64,000 bases of DNA, taken from assembly GCA_964503965.1 (NCBI GenBank), contig CAZDCK010000015.1:6176-70175 (forward strand). The letters are read 5' to 3'. The notes beneath the pieces are model-generated. The model did no database searches. It was not told the origin of the DNA and saw only the letters and a list, made by a program, of their open reading frames with translations. Positions 1 through 9,226 of the stretch are shown piece by piece. Position 1 is the first letter of the stretch. Every line of letters starts with the position of its first letter. The stretch is from Eutrophocola sp964503965. GTDB taxonomy: Bacteria > Pseudomonadota > Gammaproteobacteria > Pseudomonadales > Pseudohongiellaceae. Made by a program: the position numbers and the translations under genes.

Positions 1-184
1 TAAAGTCCAGGTCATAAATCCAGGCAATGGCGTAGAGAGTTTCCCCTTCATTTACCCGATGAATCCTGTCACTGTCCAGGAAGCGGGGTTCATCAATTTC
101 TGCTACCGGTGACTGATAGGAACTCCTGCATCCCGTCAAAGCGACTATAAAAAACATGCGAAAAATCAGGCTTCTGGGACTCAT
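1..184 (-). CDS. nlpD: NlpD-like LysM lipoprotein (N-terminal part, cut by window edge)
   Basis: The reverse strand opens with ATG at 184 and reads MSPRSLIFRMFFIVALTGC, a lipoprotein signal peptide with lipobox LTGC. A LysM-like start follows (VNEGETLYAIAWIYD). The rest, including the expected LytM/M23 domain, lies outside the window. In this family the protein is an outer-membrane activator of the amidase AmiC during cell division. Its place downstream of surE-pcm is the usual one, and rpoS would be expected next, off the window. Only about 61 residues are visible, so the identity rests on the lipobox, the LysM motif and gene order. Confidence 0.8.
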   Translation of the reverse strand, partial: MSPRSLIFRMFFIVALTGCRSSYQSPVAEIDEPRFLDSDRIHRVNEGETLYAIAWIYDLDF

Positions 185-196
185 GGTATTCCAATG

Positions 197-1153
197 CTAT
201 CCCTGATTGTCTTGCTGATCCGGATTTTCATCAGCACTGGCGAAATTTTCCAGTAGCAACACCAGGCCAATCCCCATGACAAACAAACCAACGCACACCC
301 ATGGGGAAAAAGCTTCACCCGCCACTTCAGTATAGGTTCCGGGCAAAACATGTTCATACCGTGTAAATGCATGATCATTCAATGAGATTTCAAGGGCAAC
401 ACGCCAGGGCCATAACAGGTATAACGATCCGGCAAGCATGCCTACCAGCACGGCCAGTGTTCTCTCATGGTGATGATGAAGCAGCCAGGACAGCAGCCGG
501 GAAAACAGCATCAGGCCAGACAGGCAGCCCGCTGCAAATACAAGGATCACTTTCCATTGAAAACCCGTCAGTGCTTCCAGCACAGGTCCATAGGCGCCAA
601 GTAATACCAGAATAAAGGCGCCGGAAATACCGGGTAGAATCATCGCGCAGATGGCAATTGCGCCACAGAAAAAATAGTAAACCACCCCCCCGGAGGATTC
701 GCGCAATGGCAATAAGGCCAGGAATAAGGCAAGAAAGGCACCCGCAGCCAAGAGGGCCAGTTTTGACATATCCCACTTCCTGATTAATGCCGACACATAA
801 TGAATGGAAGCCGTCACCAGCCCGGCGAAGAAAGCCAGTAAATACGGTAACTGGTCATTCATCAGGTCCAGAATTATATTGGCGAGCAATAACAGTGCGG
901 TAAGGATACCTGCCCCGAGCGTCAGCAGAAAATTCCCGTTGATATAACGCCAGGCTTCACGAATACCGTCATTTTTCCAGACCACCAGCATATGTGGGCC
1001 AATGGACTGTATGGCGTCCACGAGATCCTCATAAATGTTGGTGATAAGGGCCACAGTCCCACCGGAGACGCCCGGTACAGAGTCAGCAGCCCCCATGGCC
1101 ATGCCCTTGAGAAACAGAAAGAATCGCTGACGAAGTAAAGACTGATTGTTCAA
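197..1153 (-). CDS. popT: DUF368 membrane protein, putative undecaprenyl-phosphate translocase
   Basis: A 318-residue polytopic membrane protein. It begins with the DUF368 signature (MGAADSVPGVSGGT, residues 20-33) and has a second copy-like motif, ILPGISGAFILVLLGAY, near residue 175; this inverted-repeat pattern is typical of the family. DUF368 proteins (PopT) were shown to help return undecaprenyl phosphate across the inner membrane for wall and O-antigen synthesis. The start is TTG at 1153, supported by AGGAGA five bases upstream. It lies between pcm and nlpD and is probably co-transcribed with them. The family assignment is firm; the lipid substrate is inferred from the family. Confidence 0.85.
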   Translation of the reverse strand: MNNQSLLRQRFFLFLKGMAMGAADSVPGVSGGTVALITNIYEDLVDAIQSIGPHMLVVWKNDGIREAWRYINGNFLLTLGAGILTALLLLANIILDLMNDQLPYLLAFFAGLVTASIHYVSALIRKWDMSKLALLAAGAFLALFLALLPLRESSGGVVYYFFCGAIAICAMILPGISGAFILVLLGAYGPVLEALTGFQWKVILVFAAGCLSGLMLFSRLLSWLLHHHHERTLAVLVGMLAGSLYLLWPWRVALEISLNDHAFTRYEHVLPGTYTEVAGEAFSPWVCVGLFVMGIGLVLLLENFASADENPDQQDNQG

Positions 1154-1165
1154 CAGACTCTCCTG

Positions 1166-1804
1166 TCAGTTTTCCACACCGGAAAGAAATGGCACAAACC
1201 TGACCGCCTCAAGGGTTTGATCGGTAATCCCCTCCTCACCCCTGCGATACACTTTCAGTTCCTGATGATCCTTGTCGCCTACGGGTATCACCAGGACACC
1301 ACCCACCTTTAGCTGCTCAAGCAGGGCGCTGGGTACCTGTGATGCAGCACAGGTGGTAATGATACAATCGAAGGGAGCATGTTGCGGCCAGCCCAGGTTT
1401 CCATCTCCGCACCTGATACTAATATTGCGAATATCGAGATCACGTAGTCTATTGCGTGTACGCTCCAATAGTGGACGGATGCGTTCCACGCTGTAGACAT
1501 GTTTCACAGACTGGGCAAGGATTGCGGCCTGGTAACCACACCCGGTACCAATTTCCAGGATCACGGCATCATCGGGTGCCGCATTGAGTATTGTCTCGGT
1601 CATGCGAGCCACAATGTAGGGCTGACTGATTGTCTGGTTAAAGCCTATAGGCAGGGCAACATCCTCATAGGCCCTGTGTGAAAGGGCCTCGTCAATGAAC
1701 AGGTGCCGCGGGGTATTGCGAATGGATTCAAGTACATCAATGCGCTGAATACCCTGCTCAATGAGTCGGTTAACCAGCCGCTCCCGGGTCCGCCGGGAAG
1801 TCAT
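1166..1804 (-). CDS. pcm: Protein-L-isoaspartate O-methyltransferase
   Basis: A 212-residue SAM-dependent methyltransferase that repairs isoaspartyl residues in aged proteins. Visible motifs are the Pcm substrate motif LPIGFNQTISQPYIVA, then motif I ILEIGTGCGYQAA. The reading frame is open further upstream, into surE. I place the start at ATG 1804 (MTSRRTRERL) because AGGAAGG precedes it at good spacing and the length then matches the family (about 208 residues). SurE-Pcm pairing is classical in gammaproteobacteria and is linked to stress survival. Twelve bases separate it from the DUF368 gene. Confidence 0.95.
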   Translation of the reverse strand: MTSRRTRERLVNRLIEQGIQRIDVLESIRNTPRHLFIDEALSHRAYEDVALPIGFNQTISQPYIVARMTETILNAAPDDAVILEIGTGCGYQAAILAQSVKHVYSVERIRPLLERTRNRLRDLDIRNISIRCGDGNLGWPQHAPFDCIITTCAASQVPSALLEQLKVGGVLVIPVGDKDHQELKVYRRGEEGITDQTLEAVRFVPFLSGVEN

Positions 1805-1853
1805 ACCAATACCTTCCTGCTTGATTGAATTCACCTTTAAAATGTCTCCTGCA

Positions 1854-2636
1854 TTAACCCGGGCCAAAAATACCGGAAAGCTTATCTGTCGCCACGCCAT
1901 CCAAAGCGTCAAGCACTTCCCTATGGGTCATATCGGCATGAATTGGCGTCACAGAAACAAAGCCGTTAGCCACGGCATGAAAATCTGTTCCTGGTGTGTT
2001 TTCAACGGGGCCACCGGCTTTGCCAATCCAGAAAACAGCTTTTCCCCGGGGATTCTCGGTGCGTACCGGACTTTCACTGCGTAACCGGCTACCCAGAGTG
2101 GTGAACCTGACACCTGACAGGTCAGCAGCGGGAATATCCGGGATATTGATGTTCAGGACAGTTCGGGGAGGCAGGACAAGAGATTCTATGAAGTCCAACA
2201 TGTCAAGGAAGATCCCGGCAGCATTGGAGAAATCCACTTCGACTTCCTTGGGTTGACTTGTTACAAGGGAAATTGCTATCGGTGTTTTTTCCAGGAAGCG
2301 ACCTTCCATGGCAGCAGCCACAGTGCCTGAATAAAGAACATCATCACCCATATTCGCCCCGTAATTGATACCGGAAATAACTCTTTCAGGTTCAGGCCCA
2401 TATATGCCCGAAGTGCCGAGATGGACGCAGTCCGTAGGGGTACCATCGACACCGATGTAGCTATTACTCAGGTGCTCTACCTGTAGAGGCCTGTCCAGGG
2501 TCAGGCAATTGCTTACTCCGGATCGATCATAGGTCGGTGCGATAACCAGAAGCTCTTCACGTACAGACAGCGCACCAGCAAGGGCCATCAGTCCGGGAGC
2601 CCTCACACCATCGTCATTTGATAACAGAATAGTCAT
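1854..2636 (-). CDS. surE: 5'/3'-nucleotidase SurE
   Basis: A 260-residue metal-dependent nucleoside monophosphate phosphatase. The N-terminal MTILLSNDDGVRAPGL carries the metal-binding DD pair, and SGINYGANMGDDVLYSGTVAAA (near residues 90-110) is the second family signature. The ATG at 2636 overlaps the truD stop (ATGA), so translation is probably coupled. Fifty bases separate it from pcm. Length and motifs match the family with nothing missing. Confidence 0.97.
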   Translation of the reverse strand: MTILLSNDDGVRAPGLMALAGALSVREELLVIAPTYDRSGVSNCLTLDRPLQVEHLSNSYIGVDGTPTDCVHLGTSGIYGPEPERVISGINYGANMGDDVLYSGTVAAAMEGRFLEKTPIAISLVTSQPKEVEVDFSNAAGIFLDMLDFIESLVLPPRTVLNINIPDIPAADLSGVRFTTLGSRLRSESPVRTENPRGKAVFWIGKAGGPVENTPGTDFHAVANGFVSVTPIHADMTHREVLDALDGVATDKLSGIFGPG

Positions 2637-3652
2637 AATCCTGGTGCTTTCACCATCTCCCGTAACACACTGGTTGCATAAGTCCCCGAGGGGAGAATAA
2701 ATTCTACCACCACTTTGCCCGCTTCCGCGGTTATTGAAAATTGTTGGGGTAAAACACGCAATGGCCGGCGCATAGATTTGATTCCCGCTTTTTCAACCAC
2801 TGTCTTTAACTCACCAAAGTCCTGGATAATATTATTTTCCAATGTCTTCACATCTGCTGTGACCATGGATTCACCGATACCCCACAAGGGACCCGTCGGA
2901 TGAATATCCCCCTCTGACAGCCGCCGAACAATCTCCGTGTCACTATCATCGGCATGAAAGACACTGGATGAGCCTTCGAGCGCCATCACATCACCGGGCA
3001 GAGGCTTGTCCCAATCACCAGAGGAAACACGTTTTGCCAGGACCCTGTTAAACAGATAGGCCCTGGCTGCTGACAGGTACAGCCCACGTTGATGTCGACT
3101 CACTCTGGATTTACCATCAAGGGACAAGGCAGCAGCGCGCTGAAGGTTGGCACCGTGTCGGCCAAACCTCTGAAGACCAAAGTAGTTGGGGACACCACAG
3201 CTTTTCACCGACTCTGTCCAATGACCCAGAAGATAATCAGAAGGAGTAATCTCTCTCAAGGTGATAACAAAGTGGTTGGCACGATGATTACCATGCCGGA
3301 GCTTTCTGCTGTTACGTACTTTCCTGAGCAAGGTGATATGTTCCGGCATGCTCCCGTCCAACTCTCCGGGATAGCGCAGGCTGAACCATTGCCTGGTAAT
3401 AGCCAGCTTGTCCTTTAAGCCTGAAAATCCGATATCCCGTGTTTTTACACCCGTTTTTGATGAAAGCCACTGCACCACATCCATGGTGTTCAGGTTTGTT
3501 TTTTCTATAAAGAGCCAGAGATGCTCACCTTCACCTGTGGGCTCAAATCCAAGCACTTCCTCTACGATAAAATCGCGGGGAGTTTCCCTGAACACAGCAG
3601 GCAGTGTTTCCAGCCCAAGAGCCCGAGGCCAGTCCAGTGAATAATCAGTCAT
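2633..3652 (-). CDS. truD: tRNA pseudouridine(13) synthase
   Basis: A 339-residue enzyme that forms pseudouridine 13 in tRNA-Glu and some other tRNAs. The catalytic Asp lies in FSGLKDKLAITRQWFS (near residue 82), with the TruD-specific FGLQRFGRHGANL downstream. E. coli TruD has 349 residues. It sits 12 bases after ispF and overlaps surE by four bases, the standard order ispD-ispF-truD-surE. Confidence 0.97.
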   Translation of the reverse strand: MTDYSLDWPRALGLETLPAVFRETPRDFIVEEVLGFEPTGEGEHLWLFIEKTNLNTMDVVQWLSSKTGVKTRDIGFSGLKDKLAITRQWFSLRYPGELDGSMPEHITLLRKVRNSRKLRHGNHRANHFVITLREITPSDYLLGHWTESVKSCGVPNYFGLQRFGRHGANLQRAAALSLDGKSRVSRHQRGLYLSAARAYLFNRVLAKRVSSGDWDKPLPGDVMALEGSSSVFHADDSDTEIVRRLSEGDIHPTGPLWGIGESMVTADVKTLENNIIQDFGELKTVVEKAGIKSMRRPLRVLPQQFSITAEAGKVVVEFILPSGTYATSVLREMVKAPGL

Positions 3653-3664
3653 TCAGTCCTTCTT

Positions 3665-4150
3665 TTACTGAGTGGACAGAAGGACGGATGCCATTACAGC
3701 TATTCCCTCTTCCCTGCCAGTAAAGCCAAGATGCTCGCTTGTGGTGGCTTTTACACTGACCTGATCTTCAGCCACCCCCAGAGTCAGAGCGATACTCTGG
3801 CGCATTTTCATGATGTGTGGTGAAAGGCGAGGCAGCTGGGCGATAACAGTGATGTCGGCATTGCACAGACACCATCCGCTATCAGCGATGAGGGTATTGA
3901 CCCTCGCCAGAAGCTCCATACTGCTGATGCCCCGGTAAGCATCATCGGTATCAGGGAAGTGGTGACCAATATCACCTAGAGCCAGGGCACCGAGCATGGC
4001 ATCCATGAGCGCATGGGTCAGGACATCACCGTCTGAGTGAGCCAGTAAGGCAGATGTATGGGGTATTTCTACACCACCCAGAATGACTGACTCTCCATGG
4101 CTGTCAAAACGATGCACATCCACCCCATTACCAATGCGAAACTGACTCAT
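3665..4150 (-). CDS. ispF: 2-C-methyl-D-erythritol 2,4-cyclodiphosphate synthase
   Basis: A 161-residue trimeric enzyme of the MEP pathway that makes the cyclic diphosphate with loss of CMP. The N-terminal GNGVDVHRF provides the Zn-binding D-x-H. LLAHSDGDVLTHALMDAMLGA and the GDIGHHFPDTD segment are family signatures, and ATTSEHLGFTGREEGIA closes the protein. The start overlaps the ispD stop by four bases. IspD and IspF are separate here, not fused as in alphaproteobacteria. Confidence 0.97.
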   Translation of the reverse strand: MSQFRIGNGVDVHRFDSHGESVILGGVEIPHTSALLAHSDGDVLTHALMDAMLGALALGDIGHHFPDTDDAYRGISSMELLARVNTLIADSGWCLCNADITVIAQLPRLSPHIMKMRQSIALTLGVAEDQVSVKATTSEHLGFTGREEGIAVMASVLLSTQ

Positions 4151-4938
4151 ACCTGGCCCCCTTGCGACTGTTTCTGTCTTGAGAGTATAAATTCTGCCAT
4201 CATCAGATCTTCTCTATGCGTGATTTTGATGTTGTCACCACTGCACGGAATCATCTTTACTCCATATCCGGCCAACTCAACAGCATGAGACTCATCTGTG
4301 ATCAACTGATTGGCGGCTACTGCCCTCGCTAGTGCCTTTTGGAGCAATTTATATCGGAACATCTGGGGAGTTGCCGCCTGCCAGTACTGCTCCCGGGGAA
4401 CGGTACATTCAATTTCCCGATCCTGAGTAACCTTTTTCAATGTGTGTGATACAGGGTAAGCGAGGATACCTCCGACAGGATCATCGGCAAGAGTCGAGGC
4501 CAGGGCCTGTATATCCTCGACTCTTACACAGGGTCTTACAACGTCATGCACCATTACCCAGTCTGTATCCGCTGCCATATTTTTCAGGGCTGCAAGACCA
4601 TTATTGACCGAGTGCATACGTTCAGCACCACCTTTCACCGTTACAAGCGCCGTATTCAGAGAAAGGTCCAGCTTTTCAAACCAGTCGTCCTCATCACCAA
4701 GAACCAGGACAATGCCTGACAGAATTCCACTGGAGTCCAGACGCTCAAGGGTCAGTGACAGTATGGTGTCAGTGCCAATACTCAGATACTGCTTTGGAAG
4801 AGAACTGTCATGGCGGCTTCCCTGTGACATCCGGCTTCCAACACCTGCAGCAGGTACGATGGCCCAGTATCCTGTGCTGGCCGGTTTTTCCTTAAGCCGC
4901 TGGGCGTTCTGGTGTTCACTCACGTTGATCTGTTCCAA
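4147..4938 (-). CDS. ispD: 2-C-methyl-D-erythritol 4-phosphate cytidylyltransferase
   Basis: A 263-residue MEP-pathway cytidylyltransferase that couples CTP to MEP. The nucleotide-binding AIVPAAGVGSRM lies near residue 27, followed by SLPKQYLSIG and VMVHDVVRPCV. It carries about 20 extra N-terminal residues compared with E. coli. The ATG at 4938 lies inside the 3' end of ftsB (23-base overlap), so the true start could be slightly downstream. With dxr and uppS/cdsA in the same block, the window holds several steps from MEP to undecaprenyl phosphate. Confidence 0.95.
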   Translation of the reverse strand: MEQINVSEHQNAQRLKEKPASTGYWAIVPAAGVGSRMSQGSRHDSSLPKQYLSIGTDTILSLTLERLDSSGILSGIVLVLGDEDDWFEKLDLSLNTALVTVKGGAERMHSVNNGLAALKNMAADTDWVMVHDVVRPCVRVEDIQALASTLADDPVGGILAYPVSHTLKKVTQDREIECTVPREQYWQAATPQMFRYKLLQKALARAVAANQLITDESHAVELAGYGVKMIPCSGDNIKITHREDLMMAEFILSRQKQSQGGQV

Positions 4939-5257
4939 TAGGTCGGGTTATCGGGTTTTTGCCTTCATCGCTGCTTTCATTTTCAGCAGGATCCACGATC
5001 ATGTAATAGGTTTCCCCGTCCTTGATCAGGCCGAGATCTTCCCTGGCAATCTCTTCAATGGCATCTGTAGTGGTTTTAAGTGAATCTACTTCCAGAAGCA
5101 GCGCATTGTTCCTGCTTTCAAGTTGGGCATTTTCAGCAGACTGCTGGTCGATGGAATCATTGAGGTGATTAATTTCCGTCAGGCTGCCGGAACCGACCCA
5201 GAGCCTCACCTGAAGCCCCAGGATGATAAGAACAAGCAATACCTGAAGGAGTCGCAT
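4916..5257 (-). CDS. ftsB: Cell division protein FtsB
   Basis: A 113-residue bitopic membrane protein of the FtsQLB divisome complex. There is one transmembrane segment (residues 1-20) followed by a coiled coil (about 30-70) and the conserved IEEIAREDLGLIKDGETYY. A roughly 25-residue acidic, Pro-containing tail follows the conserved part and overlaps the ispD start. The eno-ftsB-ispD order is typical. Confidence 0.93.
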   Translation of the reverse strand: MRLLQVLLVLIILGLQVRLWVGSGSLTEINHLNDSIDQQSAENAQLESRNNALLLEVDSLKTTTDAIEEIAREDLGLIKDGETYYMIVDPAENESSDEGKNPITRPIGTDQRE

Positions 5258-5300
5258 GGCGAGTCAATCACCTCCCCGATGTCCCGGGATCAGCGTGTGG

Positions 5301-6596
5301 TTATCTGGAAAATTCAGCTTTCCCCCGATACCGTGCAGTCGCTCCCAGTTCCTCTTCAATTACGAGAAGGCGGTTATATTTGGCAACCCGGTCTGAGCGG
5401 CACAGTGAACCAGTCTTGATCTGTCCTGAAGCAGTCGCAACAGCAAGATCAGCTATGGTTGTATCTTCGGTTTCACCAGATCGATGTGAAATCACGGCGG
5501 TATATCCCGCCTTCTTGGCCATATTGATCGCTGCCAATGTTTCGGTGAGTGAGCCAATCTGGTTGAATTTGATCAGGATGGAGTTTGCAACACCTGAATC
5601 TATTCCCCGTTCCAGTATCCGCGTATTGGTCACAAAAAGGTCATCACCAACAAGCTGTACCCGTTCACCGAGTTTGCGGGTCAACACTGACCAGCCGTCC
5701 CAGTCACTCTCATCCATACCATCCTCGATCGAAAGAATGGGGTACTGATCACAGAGATTTGCCAGGTAGTCGGTAAATTCTTCACTATTGAATGCACGCC
5801 CCTCTCCGGCAAGATCGTATTTGTTGTCCCGGTAGAATTCCGATGCTGCACAGTCAAGGGCAAGACCGATATCCTCGCCCATTTTCAGGCCCGTTTTTTC
5901 AACTGCCTCCAAAATGGCATCCAGGGCAGCCGCATTGGACGGCAGGTCCGGGGCAAAACCACCCTCATCACCCACAGCCGTGCTCAGACCCTTGCCATGT
6001 AGCACAGACTTCAGCGCATGAAATACTTCCGCCCCATGACGCAAAGCTTCAGAAAATGTTGGCGCTCCAACAGGCTGAATCATGAATTCCTGAATATCAA
6101 CATTGTTATCAGCATGTTCACCACCATTGATAATATTCATCATCGGCACCGGCATCGTGAACTCACCGTTCTCATTGGCTTCAGGTAAACCAGCAATATA
6201 GGCAAAGAGGGATTGTCCCTTACTCGTTGCCGCTGCCCGCGCAGTCGCCAGGGAGACTGCAAGAATGGCATTGGCGCCAAGATTTTCCTTATTTTCCGTG
6301 CCGTCCAGCTCAATCATTCTCTGGTCCACGGCCGTCTGATCAAAAGCATCCATTCCCTTCAAGGCTGCCTGAATTTCTGAATTGGCTGCGGAAACAGCCT
6401 TGAGAACGCCTTTACCGTTATAACGTTGCGGATCCTTATCCCTGAGTTCAAGAGCTTCCCTTGAGCCTGTGGAGGCGCCAGATGGAGCACAGGCAGTACC
6501 TATTTCACCAGTACTTAGAATGACATCGGCCTGGACAGTAGGGTTACCCCGGGAATCGAGGACTTCGCGTGCTTTGATTTGTGCTATTTCAGACAT
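5301..6596 (-). CDS. eno: Enolase
   Basis: A 431-residue glycolytic enolase that interconverts 2-phosphoglycerate and phosphoenolpyruvate. It starts MSEIAQIKAREVLDSRGNPT, with GASTGSREALELRD next. The C-terminal signature is SILIKFNQIGSLTETL, followed by AVISHRSGETEDTTIADLAV. The metal-binding SIEDGMDESDWDG is intact. Upstream (6597-6648) is a short gap after kdsA. Length and motifs are fully standard. Confidence 0.98.
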   Translation of the reverse strand: MSEIAQIKAREVLDSRGNPTVQADVILSTGEIGTACAPSGASTGSREALELRDKDPQRYNGKGVLKAVSAANSEIQAALKGMDAFDQTAVDQRMIELDGTENKENLGANAILAVSLATARAAATSKGQSLFAYIAGLPEANENGEFTMPVPMMNIINGGEHADNNVDIQEFMIQPVGAPTFSEALRHGAEVFHALKSVLHGKGLSTAVGDEGGFAPDLPSNAAALDAILEAVEKTGLKMGEDIGLALDCAASEFYRDNKYDLAGEGRAFNSEEFTDYLANLCDQYPILSIEDGMDESDWDGWSVLTRKLGERVQLVGDDLFVTNTRILERGIDSGVANSILIKFNQIGSLTETLAAINMAKKAGYTAVISHRSGETEDTTIADLAVATASGQIKTGSLCRSDRVAKYNRLLVIEEELGATARYRGKAEFSR

Positions 6597-6648
6597 GGTT
6601 TACCTTGAATAATCACTCAGTCGGTTAAATTCAAAAATGCCAATCTTT

Positions 6649-7494
6649 TCAGGCGGTATCAATTTCTTCCTGCCCCTTGACCAGATCATCAACCGCCTTG
6701 ATCTGCGACAGGAATGGCTCAAGCATGGCAAGCGGCAGGGCACATGGACCATCGCAAAGGGCTTTTGCCGGTTCTGGATGCGCCTCGAGAAATAACCCGG
6801 CTACTTTCTGGGCCACACCGGATTTTGCCAGCGATGTAACGTCCTTGCGTCGACCACCTGCACTAATGGCCTGACCTCCCGGAAGCTGCAGTGAATGGGT
6901 AACATCGAAAATCAGGGGGTAACCGAAATCTTTCATGACCGGGAAGCCCAGCATATCTACAACCAGATTGTTGTAACCGAAACTGCTCCCCCTCTCACAG
7001 AGCATCAATTTGCTGTTCCCTGCTTCCTCAAATTTTTGCAGGATGTTACCCATTTCTGCAGGTGAGAGAAACTGGGCTTTCTTGATATTAATCGCCTTGC
7101 CTGTGTCTGCCATGGCCTGGACCAGATCTGTCTGTCTCGACAGAAATGCCGGTAACTGCAGAATATCCGCTACCTGGGCAACAGGAGCTGCTTGCCATGG
7201 TTCATGGATGTCCGTAATCACGGGCACCCTGAATGTATCCCTGACACTGGCCAGGATTTCCAAGCCCTTCTCCAGCCCTGGACCACGGTATGAGTGAATG
7301 GAGGAACGGTTAGCCTTGTCAAAGGAGGCTTTAAATATGTAGGGAACTGACAGTGATTGGCAAACCTTGGTAAAGGCCTCCGCTGTTTCCAGGGCAAGCG
7401 CCTCATCCTCAAGGACATTCAATCCGCCAATGAGCACCATGGGCGCATTATTGGCTATGGTGATATCCCCGATAGAAATTGCCTTTGTCATCAT
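6649..7494 (-). CDS. kdsA: 3-deoxy-8-phosphooctulonate (Kdo-8-P) synthase
   Basis: A 281-residue enzyme that condenses PEP with arabinose 5-phosphate to make Kdo-8-P for the LPS inner core. Signatures include FKASFDKANRSSIHSYRGPG, VITDIHEP, and DVTHSLQLPGG near residue 210. Two adjacent ATGs (7494 and 7491) could serve as start. It lies 12 bases after pyrG and before eno, the usual pyrG-kdsA-eno order. Confidence 0.97.
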   Translation of the reverse strand: MMTKAISIGDITIANNAPMVLIGGLNVLEDEALALETAEAFTKVCQSLSVPYIFKASFDKANRSSIHSYRGPGLEKGLEILASVRDTFRVPVITDIHEPWQAAPVAQVADILQLPAFLSRQTDLVQAMADTGKAINIKKAQFLSPAEMGNILQKFEEAGNSKLMLCERGSSFGYNNLVVDMLGFPVMKDFGYPLIFDVTHSLQLPGGQAISAGGRRKDVTSLAKSGVAQKVAGLFLEAHPEPAKALCDGPCALPLAMLEPFLSQIKAVDDLVKGQEEIDTA

Positions 7495-7506
7495 CTGGCT
7501 TGCCTG

Positions 7507-9174
7507 TCAGCTATTGGCTGCAGTTGATTGGGTATCATCAGCACCACTCCCGGTGTCATGCTTTTCAATGGCAGCGTTGATAAAGCCGGTAAATAGCGGA
7601 TGTCCGTCTCTTGGAGTGGAAGTAAACTCGGGGTGGAACTGGCATGCCAGGAACCAGGGATGGTTCTGAACTTCAAGGACCTCCATGAGGCTGCCGTCCA
7701 TGGATTTTCCAGTAAATTGCAGGCCCTGACTCTCAAGCCGTTCTACATAATTATTGTTAACTTCATAGCGATGACGATGACGTTCAACGATGACATCCTG
7801 CTTGTAGCAGTCATGGGCTATCGAGCCCTCCTCAAGCCTGCATTCCTGGCCTCCCAACCGCATGGTTCCCCCAAGATCAGAGCTCTCATCGCGCATTTCA
7901 ACCTGTCCTTCCGCATTGACCCATTCGGTAATGAGCGCAATGACCGGGTGTTCACAATGCTGCTCAAACTCGGTGCTGTGGGCGCCTGATAATTTCAGCA
8001 CATGCCTGGCAAATTCAATCACTGCCACATGCAGTCCCAGGCAAATACCCAGGTAGGGTATACGGTTTTCGCGGGCGTAGCGTGCAGTGGCAATCATGCC
8101 CTCAATGCCTCGTTCTCCGAAGCCTCCCGGCACCACAATAGCATCAATCCCTTCAAGGACTGATGTGTCACCGGACTCAATAGTCTCTGAATCGATATAG
8201 CTGATTTTTACTCGCGTATGTGTATGAATTCCTGCGTGACGTATCGCCTCAATCAATGACTTGTAGGCATCCAGCAACTCCATGTATTTGCCAACCATCG
8301 CCACTTTCACTTCACGCTCAGGTTTAAGGCAGGCCTCTACAACGCTTTCCCATTCAGACAGATCGGCAGGCGGGCAATCCAGATGAAAACGTTTAAGCAC
8401 AATTTCATCAATTCGCGTGTTATGGAGCAGAATGGGGGCAGAGTAAATCGTCGCGGTATCCGGCAAGGACACAACTGCCGGCAGTTCAACATTGGTGAAC
8501 AGCGCTATTTTCTTGCGGGCGGATTCAGGCAGTTCATTTTCCGATCGACAGACCAGGATATCCGGCTGAATACCAATGGAACGCAGATCCCTGACAGAAT
8601 GCTGTGTGGGTTTCGTTTTGGTCTCGCCGGCTGTGCTGATGTAGGGTACCAGGGTCAGGTGCAGGAAAAGGGCCCGTTCTGAACCCAGTTCAACTTTCAT
8701 CTGTCGCACTGCCTCAAGGAATGGCTGCGACTCAATGTCACCTACCGTGCCGCCGATCTCAACCAGTGCCACATCAGCATCCCCGGCACCTTCGATTACC
8801 CGGGCCTTGATCTCGTCAGTAATATGGGGAATCACCTGGATAGTAGCGCCCAGATAGTCACCGCGACGCTCTTTCTTGATAACATCTTCGTAGATCCGAC
8901 CCGCCGTGAAGTTATTCTTCTGCGACATGGTCGTACGAATAAACCGCTCATAATGTCCAAGGTCCAGGTCTGTTTCCGCGCCGTCATCGGTAACGAAAAC
9001 CTCGCCATGCTGGAACGGGCTCATGGTGCCGGGGTCCACATTGATATAGGGATCCAGCTTGAGCATTGTGACTTTAAGCCCGCGGGCTTCAAGGATTGCG
9101 GCAAGGGAGGCTGAAGTTATCCCTTTGCCAAGGGAGGAGACTACACCACCGGTAATAAATATAAACCGTGTCAT
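7507..9174 (-). CDS. pyrG: CTP synthase
   Basis: A 555-residue enzyme that aminates UTP to CTP with glutamine. The N-terminal synthetase domain opens with FITGGVVSSLGKGITSASLA. The C-terminal glutamine amidotransferase holds PGGFGERG and the nucleophile Cys in YLGICLGLH, with the FHPEF segment for the His/Glu pair. An inverted repeat (9182-9204, CCATCAG/CTGATGG) lies in the gap between tilS and the pyrG start; it lacks a T-run and its role is unclear. Confidence 0.98.
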   Translation of the reverse strand: MTRFIFITGGVVSSLGKGITSASLAAILEARGLKVTMLKLDPYINVDPGTMSPFQHGEVFVTDDGAETDLDLGHYERFIRTTMSQKNNFTAGRIYEDVIKKERRGDYLGATIQVIPHITDEIKARVIEGAGDADVALVEIGGTVGDIESQPFLEAVRQMKVELGSERALFLHLTLVPYISTAGETKTKPTQHSVRDLRSIGIQPDILVCRSENELPESARKKIALFTNVELPAVVSLPDTATIYSAPILLHNTRIDEIVLKRFHLDCPPADLSEWESVVEACLKPEREVKVAMVGKYMELLDAYKSLIEAIRHAGIHTHTRVKISYIDSETIESGDTSVLEGIDAIVVPGGFGERGIEGMIATARYARENRIPYLGICLGLHVAVIEFARHVLKLSGAHSTEFEQHCEHPVIALITEWVNAEGQVEMRDESSDLGGTMRLGGQECRLEEGSIAHDCYKQDVIVERHRHRYEVNNNYVERLESQGLQFTGKSMDGSLMEVLEVQNHPWFLACQFHPEFTSTPRDGHPLFTGFINAAIEKHDTGSGADDTQSTAANS

Positions 9175-9226
9175 TCAGGGTCCATCAGTCTATGTTTCTG
9201 ATGGAACTACAGTTTAAAGTAAAGGC

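Noticed and set aside
9182..9204. Inverted repeat between tilS and pyrG as a terminator
   Set aside because: The stem is only seven bases with a nine-base loop and no T-run in either direction. At most it is a leader hairpin.
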